Shown piece by piece: positions 57,420 through 64,000 of a stretch of DNA of 64,000 nt (the stretch's first letter is position 1; each line of letters starts with the position of its first letter). The stretch spans positions 22,604,001 through 22,668,000 of the forward strand of contig CM044314.1 in NCBI GenBank assembly GCA_024291935.2, given 5' to 3'. The position numbers and the translations under genes are program-made. The stretch comes from Okapia johnstoni. Taxonomy: Eukaryota; Chordata; Mammalia; Artiodactyla; Giraffidae. A model generated the notes under the pieces. That model worked only from the letters and a program-made list of their open reading frames with translations, ran no database searches and was not told the DNA's origin.

Positions 57420-58770
57420 TCTTTTTTTAATTTATTTTTTTTATTTTGACTTAATTTTAAATTTACATAACAGTTGCAAAACTCATACCATGAGTTTCTT
57501 CAACCAGCTTCCTCTAAAGCCAACATCTCACAAAACCACAGTGTATTTACCATGGATATAGTTATAGACACACAATGTTGCTGTTGCTTTGTCATTCAGT
57601 TGTGTCCAACTCTTTGCAACCCCATGGACTTTAGCCAGTCAGGCTGCTCTCTCCATGAGATTTTCCAAGTACGAATACTGAAGTGGGTTGCCATTTCCTT
57701 CTCTAGAGGAGCTCCCCAGTCTAAAGATTGAACCTGTGTCTCCTATAGTCAGGTGGGCTCTTTACCACTGAGTCGCTAGGGAAGCCCAGACACACAAGGC
57801 AGTACTATTAACTGAGCCATAGACTCCAGATTTCACCAGATTTCTAGCAGCCTTTCTTTCTACCAGGATTCCAGGCAGGCTACCATGTTGCATTAGGTGT
57901 CGTGTGTCTCTCCTCCCATCTGTGACATTCTCTCAGTGTTTTTTTTTAAGATCTTGGCACTTTTTGAAGAATCCTAGTCAAGCATTTTGTAGAATTTCCT
58001 TCAAACTGGGCTTGTTTGGTGTTTTCTTGTGATTACACAGAAGTTATGAATTTGAAGAGAATGCCCTAGAGGTGATGTGTTTGTATCATCTCATTGTATC
58101 AAAGAGAACATGATATCACCATGACTTGTCACCTGTGGGTCCACATTGGCCACTTGGCTAAGGCAGTATCTGCCAGGGCTCTCCAGTATAACATCACACT
58201 TTTCCCTTTCCTTGAAGGAGGGCAATTCAGCTTCATTTCCTGGAGGGAGGAATGTTGAAAAATTTATGGAATATGTTAAAACTAACAAGTAATTTATTTG
58301 GAAGTTTAGGGTAGATACTTTGAGACCATATTAGTGTCTTGCTTCTCCTCAAAATTTTGACCTTGCTGGCAGCTACTATTCGTGTAGTTTTCTCATAATG
58401 ATTTCTGTTTCCCTCAGTCCTTCTGCATTTATTGACTGGAATTATTCTGTAAGGAAGATATGCTCTTTCACTCCCACTTTGATTATGTATTCAACCATTT
58501 ATTATATCAGTATAGACTCATGGCTATTTATTCTATCCTTTGGGGTATAATCAACCACTTCATTATTTATTTTTGGTGCTTAAATTATTCCAGGTTTGAC
58601 AGTTGTTAGCTGTTTCATGTTGGTTCTTTTTGACACACTCCTAATCCCACCTCCCATCTTTAAAATCACTTCCTTACTTTCTGGCACCACAAGATGCCAT
58701 AGCCTTATCGCTTTCCCTGTCCCAGCCTCAGAATCAGCCATTTTTCCAAGGAGTCCTGGCTCCTTTTTTG
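57420..58770 (-). mobile_element. Old L1M-like sequence, split by SINE (tentative)
   Basis: Text such as TTCCAGGCAGGCTACCATGT TGCATTAGG, GCATTTTGTAGAATTTCCTTC, TTTATTGACTGGAATTATTC TGTAAGGAAG and ATCAGTATAGACTCATGGCT ATTTATTC is a dispersed-repeat sequence I associate with old L1. Exact family and strand are uncertain. Confidence 0.45.
57576..57787 (-). mobile_element. Bov-tA SINE, antisense, perfect 10-bp TSD
   Basis: Complete reversed SINE. AGACACACAA flanks it at 57566-57575 and 57788-57797. Confidence 0.93.
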
Positions 58771-58771
58771 G

Positions 58772-58788
58772 AAAAAAAAAAAAAAAAA
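58772..58788. repeat. A17 run
   Basis: Seventeen A at the right end of the old L1-like stretch. It could be a poly(A) tail or simple slippage. Confidence 0.9.
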
Positions 58789-58895
58789 GATGTTAGAAAC
58801 CAAGTCCTAGTTGGTGTGTGTGTTTATGGCTACTAGGATGTCACAGTTTTGAGGCCTTCTCAGCAAGCAGAAATATAAAAATGTTTATCTATATT

Positions 58896-59063
58896 GTGCT
58901 ATACTTAGTCGCTCAGTCATGTCTGGCTCTTTGCAACCCCATGGACTTTGCTCCTCTATCCGTGCCATACCCTTCTCTAGGGGATCTTCCCAACCCAGGG
59001 ATCGAACCCAAGTCTCCCACATTGCAGGAAGAGTCTTTACTATCTGTGTCACCAAGGAAGCCC
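58896..59063 (-). mobile_element. Bov-tA SINE, antisense, perfect 11-bp TSD
   Basis: Reversed SINE with an internal deletion (CCATGGACTTTGCTCCTCTA). TTATCTATATT flanks it at 58885-58895 and 59064-59074. Confidence 0.93.
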
Positions 59064-59408
59064 TTATCTATATTAACCTATGTAAATACACATACACACA
59101 TTATGTATATTCATTTCTGTGTCTATTAAATGGTACAAGTGTTAAAATAAGCAGTTCTTGTTGATATCTCTCAGTATAATCCAGAAGGATAGGGTTAACG
59201 CCTCTCCATTGTATCCTCTCCATAGCTTATTTTTCAATTCTTTCTCTGTCGGTGAGAAACTTGGGTCTCATTGTCTACAGTGTATATCTAAAAAATCTCA
59301 AATATCTACTCCCAAACATTTCCAAGTTACTTACTAGTTTTAGCATATGTCCATAAATTCCTCCTTCCAGGAAGTGAAACTGAATTGCCTTCCTCTAAAG
59401 AAAGTGCA

Positions 59409-59727
59409 TGGCTTCCCTGGTATCTCATGTGGTAAAGAATCTACTTGCAATGCAGGAGACTCCTGTTTGATTCTTGGATTGGGAAGGTTCCCTGGAAAAG
59501 GAATAGGCTACCCACTCCAGTATCTTTGGGTTTTCCTAGTGGCTCAGACGGTAAAGAATCTGCCTGCAATGTGGGAGACCTGGGTTCCATCCCTGGGCTG
59601 GGAAGATCCCCTGGAGAAGGGCATGACAACCCACTCGAGTGTTCTTGCTTGGAGAATCCCCATGGACAGAGGAGCCTGGTGGGCTACAGTCCATGGAGTC
59701 AGACATGACTGAGCGATTAAGCACACG
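59409..59727 (+). mobile_element. Bov-tA3 SINE, about 11-bp TSD
   Basis: Two heads (about 59409-59520 and from 59527) and one body. AAGAAAGTGCA (59398-59408) and AAGAAAATGCA (59728-59738) match at 10 of 11. Confidence 0.93.
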
Positions 59728-59924
59728 AAGAAAATGCAAGGTAGTGATATTACAATTGAGAGCACTGGCAGATACCATCTTAATCAGATGATCAAGGTGG
59801 ATACCACAGGTGACAAGTGATAGCGAAATTATGTACCCCTTGATATGATGAGATGACACAGACATGTCACCTTTATGGCATTCTCCCCAAATTCATATTT
59901 GTTCAATCCTAGTATACATAAGTA

Positions 59925-60384
59925 AAGTAGTTCTGAAATTTCCTTGTTTATGGTTGAGTTGTATTCCATTGTATACATTGGAATACCTGCATCTTTTTTA
60001 TCTGCTGCTTTCATCTTTTCACATATATATACCCAGGGGTGAAACTGGATCATATGGTAGTTCCATTTTTAATTTTTAGAAAAATCTTCGCGCTCTTTTC
60101 CAAACTGACTTCACCAACTTCGATTCCCACTGAGAGTGCATGACGGTTCCTTTTTCTCCATATCTTCACCAGCATTTGTTATTTGTGGTTTTTTTTTTGA
60201 TGGTAGCCATTCTTATATGTGCAAGATGATGTCTTATTGTGGTTTTTATCTGCATTTCCCTGATGACTAGTGACGTTGAACATCTTTTCACTTGCTTGTT
60301 AGCCATCTGGATGTCCTCTTTGGAAAAATGTCTATTCAGGTGTTCTGCCCATTTTTAATTTAGTTTGCCATTTATACATACACA

Positions 60385-60385
<1 letters not shown>
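59925..60385 (-). mobile_element. L1 inverted arm (ORF2 end / 3' UTR)
   Basis: Antisense L1 text: CATATATATACCCAGG, TGGATCATATGGTAG, CTCCATATCTTCACCAGCAT TTG and TGCATTTCCCTGATGACTAG TGA. It abuts a CA tract and then sense L1 text from just downstream in L1 order. Confidence 0.75.

Positions 60386-60422
<37 letters not shown>
60386..60422. repeat. (CA)n microsatellite at L1 arm junction
   Basis: About 18 CA units exactly between the inverted and sense L1 arms. Confidence 0.95.
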
Positions 60423-60425
<3 letters not shown>

Positions 60426-60925
60426 TAAGTGTGCATCAACAGATGAATGGATAAGAAAGAAGTGACACACATAAACACACACAATGGAATATTACTCAGT
60501 CATAAGAAGAATGACATTGTGCCATTTGCAACAATGTGGATAGAATTGGAGGGCATTATGCCAAGTGAAATAAATCAGACAAGAAAAGACAAATGCTGTA
60601 TGATACCACTTAGATGTGGAACCTAAAAAGTAAAACTAGTGAATGTAATGAAAAAGAAAAAGACTCACAGATAAATAGAAAACAAGCTAGATCTCCAACT
60701 AGTTTGAGGAGCTGGGGGAACCACATAGGTGTATGTATATATTTTATACATATACCGCTATGTATAAAATGAGCTAAAAGTATGTTTTGTAAAATACAAG
60801 GAATAGAGCCAATATTTTACAATAACTATAAGTGAAATATAACCTGTAAAAATTGTGGATCACTGTTGTACACCTGTAAGTTATATAATATTTCACATCA
60901 ACTATACTTCAATTTTTAAAAATAG
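60423..60925 (+). mobile_element. L1 sense arm with 3' end
   Basis: Sense L1 text from GTGTGCATCAACAGATGAAT GG through ACTCAGTCATAAGAAGAATG and GGAGGGCATTATGCCAAGTG to the terminal CAACTATACTTCAATTTTTA AAAATA. Confidence 0.8.
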
Positions 60926-61099
60926 TTCCAAAATTGCTAACTGCTATTCCTGTGAGGAGAAAATTCCTCCAGCTAGACTATAGTCCTTATGTATTTTTGT
61001 TTGTCTTTATCTTTTCATGTTTTTCTTTTTGACAGTATCCAGTCAGACAGATACTTTTAAAAATGGTAATCCCCATTATTACAACTTCATTCCCATCTT

Positions 61100-61290
61100 C
61101 TTAATCCTCTGTTACTTTGCTCTGTTAGCAGTTACCACATTCAGATACACTATACAAATTTTGAATATTTATTAAATGTGTCCATCTCCCTGATTGGGTA
61201 GAAGCTTCACTCACTGTTGTGGCCCTACACCTAGCAGAATTCTTGCATACAGGTTCTATCAGCACATTAAGTGAAGTGAGGGCTAGTAAC
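61100..61290 (+). mobile_element. L2-like 3' fragment
   Basis: TTAGCAGTTACCACATTC, TTTTGAATATTTATTAAATG TGTCC and CCCTACACCTAGCAGAATTC fit L2 terminal order. Diverged. Confidence 0.4.
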
Positions 61291-61485
61291 TGAGCTTGGA
61301 TATCCATATGAATTCAGATGTGTTTAATATAAGTGGGCCCCAAAGAGAATCTCAATACTTCTGTAATCTCGACAAGTGATCAGAATGTGTGTCTTTTCCA
61401 AGTTTTCAGCACATCAGTTTCTTCAAACGAGCATAGGCCAATCTATGGATGCCTTAGAGAAATCTGCTGACAGCCTTGGCATTGG

Positions 61486-61565
61486 AATCATCTAAAACAC
61501 CAGCTCAGTCTGGGCTGCACATTGGAGCCTGATGCCAGGGACCTGCTTCTATGAATACTATTCTG
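61486..61565. mobile_element. Possible MER5A-like fragment
   Basis: TGGAATCATCTAAAACACC and GGCTGCACATTGGAGCCTGA TGCCAGGGACCTGCTTCTAT resemble a hAT-type MER5 element. Weak call. Confidence 0.25.
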
Positions 61566-61606
61566 ATTCATGATACAGTGTCTAAACTGATACAGTGTCT
61601 AAACAT

Positions 61607-62140
61607 TAAGAATTTATTTTTTTTGGTAAAATATAGGTAAGATTTACTGTTTAACCAAAGCGGACAGTTTAGTGGCATTAGATACATTCACATTTTTGTG
61701 CAACTCTCACTAGCCATCCTCAGAATTTTGTCATCTTGAAAAACTGAAATTTTATACCAGTTCAAGAACTCATTCCCCTCTTCTCCAGGACCTGACAACC
61801 ACTATTCTGTTTTCTATCTCTATGACTTTGACTACTCAAGAGAGGTACCTCATGCAAGTAGAATCATACATGTTTGTCTTTTTGTGATTGGTTCATTTCA
61901 CTCTGTATAATGTCTTCAAGTTTCATTCGTGTTGTATCATGTGTCAGAATTCCATTCCTGTTTAAGGCTGAATAATATTCCATTGTGTGTGTATATCTAA
62001 TCATTTGTTTTTCCATTTATTTGTTGACATTTATTTCTAACTTTTGTTTATTGTGAATAATACGGCTGTGAACATGAATGTATGAAAACCTATAGGGTCC
62101 TTGTTTTCAATTTTGTTGGGTAAATATTCAGCAGTGAGAG
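61607..62140 (-). mobile_element. Old L1 (L1M) 3' region, antisense
   Basis: GTGGCATTAGATACATTCAC, TCTATGACTTTGACTACTCA, GGCTGAATAATATTCCATTG TGTGTG and GTGAATAATACGGCTGTGAA CATGAATGTA are reversed L1M 3' motifs. Confidence 0.75.
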
Positions 62141-62316
62141 TTCATGAACACTGAGATTAAGTGACTTTCTAGACTGTTTGTGCAGCCAAGGTTGTGTAAG
62201 CCCACGTGCTACAGCCTTCATCACATTGCAGAGAAGAGAGGCTGGCTGTCATTCCAATGGACAAAGGCACTCCTGCATATTTGTTGGATGGGTGAATGCA
62301 GAATGAAAAGATTTTG

Positions 62317-62502
62317 TGAAGTTGCTCAGTCATGTCCGACCCTTTGCAACCCCAGGCTCCTCTGTCCATGGGATTTTCCAGGCAAGAATACTGCAGTGGA
62401 TTGCCATTTCCTTCTCCAGGAGATCTTCCCCACCCAGAGATCGAACCTGGGTCTCCCACATTGTAGATAGACGCTTTCCCGTCTGAGCCACCAGGGAAGT
62501 CG
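62317..62502 (-). mobile_element. Bov-tA SINE, antisense, perfect 14-bp TSD
   Basis: Reversed SINE missing a few body bases (GCAACCCCAGGCTCCTCTG). ATGAAAAGATTTTG duplicates at 62303-62316 and 62503-62516, the longest perfect duplication seen here. Confidence 0.95.
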
Positions 62503-62519
62503 ATGAAAAGATTTTGAAT

Positions 62520-64000
62520 GTCACTCAAAAAAATTCATGTTTCTGAAGTGAAAGCTGAAGGTACTTTGACAATGGATTTCTAGAAGTAGAATAATATCAG
62601 CATGTTACCCACAGCACTAAAAGCAAGGTTTCCTTCCAGCTTTATTTTCCAACCCAAAGTTTAAGTCAGTTTGCTGCCAATATATCCAGCATGCATTCGA
62701 TGGGTTTGAGAAAAGGGAAAGCACTGGTTAAAAATTATGAATCTAACTCATTAAGATAATTTTTAAAAAATGCTTAATGTAAACCTATCACATTTCGGTG
62801 TTTTATTTTCCCCTAAAATTGTTTCTCAGAATACCTTGGTAGACATCTTTGAGTCTTTACCTTATCTATTGGGTAAGACCTCATCTTTAGATGAACACCA
62901 AGATATTTCTGTTGAATTCCAAATAGCCAAAAAAGAAAAATAATATTGAAAAGAAAACAAGACATGCATTGTCCCTATCTGCTGAGACCTCTTGCATCTC
63001 CCAGGTTTTGGTGGCAACTAGAAGGGGTGATGCAGAGCCTCTGAAAGTGCCCCCCCCACCCCCCCGCGTCCCAAAGAGAGCAGGGAGGAACTTCTGAGTA
63101 GGGTTTCCAATACTTCCCTCAGGAGAGTGCTTGGTCCTAAACTTCGGCTTGACCTGAGGTCAGAGGTCAGAGTGCCTCTTAACTCAGAGGCCACCTTGCC
63201 AGCTGTTCACACCCCATCACTGTCTTGCCTCTCAGCAGGGCCCCAGAGGGAAGGAAATCTGACAGTGTTCTGGAGCTTGCAGAAGGCAGGCTTCCCTCCC
63301 AGAATCTCAGGCCAGAACCTTCCAGCTCTTGGGAAAGAGGCTTGGGAAATTGCACCGTGGGCCAGCAGAAGGTGAGCTGGCAACACCCTTGCTGTCCTGT
63401 ATCTCTGAGCTCTTCTGCTCAGAAACCCAATGAGAGAGCAGAGGAGTGTCTGAATTGAAAAGAGGAGAGATGGTGGAGAGCTGTGTCTCCAGGCAGGGTG
63501 TCCATGCAGGATATCCACCTACAGAAGCCACACGGTAAATCTATGAGGCTGTGCTCCCTGAGGAGTCAGGTCATTGTTCAGCGGAGCGGCTATTACTGTC
63601 CTGCCCTGGCTAAGCCTGTGTCTCCATACGTGTGTTTCACCACAGCGGCCCAGCTGGGCAGGGTGGGCGAGCTTGGGCCCAGCAGGCAGCCAGGCATCGG
63701 GTCACTCAGATTTGTTTTTTCTTCAAACACTAGGACAGGAGTAGCTCTGGCTGGGAACTGCCCCCGTGCTACCTACATGGCTGCATGCCTCTGTCTCTCT
63801 CTGTTCACAACACACACTCCCCCCTACCTCCTGATGATCTCTGAGTTTTGGCTTCTCTAATTACCTTCAGGGCAAGAAGAGTCAGCAAGGAGAGTGCTCT
63901 CTTTTTTATTCACAAGCTGCCTCAGACCCCCATTTGGCCCTGCAGTACCCCTGGCATACCACTAGCTCTTCTAGGGCTTGCTAAATGCAGGGAAACCCTG
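62520..64000. other. Unassigned sequence to window end, no gene seen
   Basis: No transposon recognised after the SINE. The part from 63.0 kb on is richer in G+C and has a C8-A-C7 tract at 63050-63065. A plus-strand frame of 125 codons at 63483-63860 has no recognisable domain, and overlapping frames exist on the other strand, so I do not call a gene. Confidence 0.4.

Noticed and set aside
63483..63860. 125-codon plus-strand open frame
   Set aside because: No recognisable domain, overlapping frames on the opposite strand, no splice or start context. Length is within chance for the higher-GC sequence here.

Overview
This window is repeat-rich, AT-leaning mammalian DNA from a ruminant, very probably a bovid. 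The diagnosis rests on lineage-specific retroelements. These are RTE-type BovB LINE copies ending in the CTGAA/TTCAG tandem, many tRNA-headed Bov-tA SINEs, two-unit Bov-A2 SINEs with AGC-type tails, and a ruminant L1 3' end. I found no convincing protein-coding gene, rRNA or functional tRNA. Nearly all open frames are fragments of LINE reverse transcriptases or chance frames. One 97-bp stretch near 42.4 kb has exon-like splice signals and is the only candidate for a host coding exon.

Layout: 0.5-8.0 kb is one full-length but heavily rearranged old L1 (+). It has been invaded by a probable 3'-UTR retrocopy, an antisense BovB and a mariner-type miniature transposon, and it has lost the middle of ORF2 at a tetranucleotide repeat. 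8.0-14.1 kb holds L1 3' ends, two fragments of one LTR family, a MIR and unassigned sequence. 14.1-20.2 kb is a near full-length antisense old L1 carrying a younger ruminant L1 tail and a SINE. 20.2-36.2 kb is a patchwork of MLT1-like LTRs, L2, MIR, HAL1-like sequence, a palindromic MITE and about ten SINEs. 36.5-41.0 kb is a dense cluster of BovB and L1 fragments in both orientations. 41.0-45.2 kb holds the exon candidate and an antisense MaLR-type provirus remnant. 45.8-50.2 kb has inverted BovB copies, L1 3' sequence and a Bov-A2 nested in a Bov-tA3. 52.1-54.3 kb is the largest repeat-poor stretch. 54.3-55.9 kb is a BovB with a long uninterrupted reverse-transcriptase frame. 56-64 kb has CA repeats, SINEs, an L1 with a 5'-inversion architecture, and unassigned DNA at the right edge.

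The elements do not work together as a system. The useful content is a nested insertion history, with target-site duplications readable at about a dozen insertions, plus a few loci with possible host relevance: the exon candidate, a hairpin MITE of the type related to a bovine microRNA family, and the repeat-poor block. Family names come from recognition of consensus features, not from a database search, and ends of old repeats are approximate.
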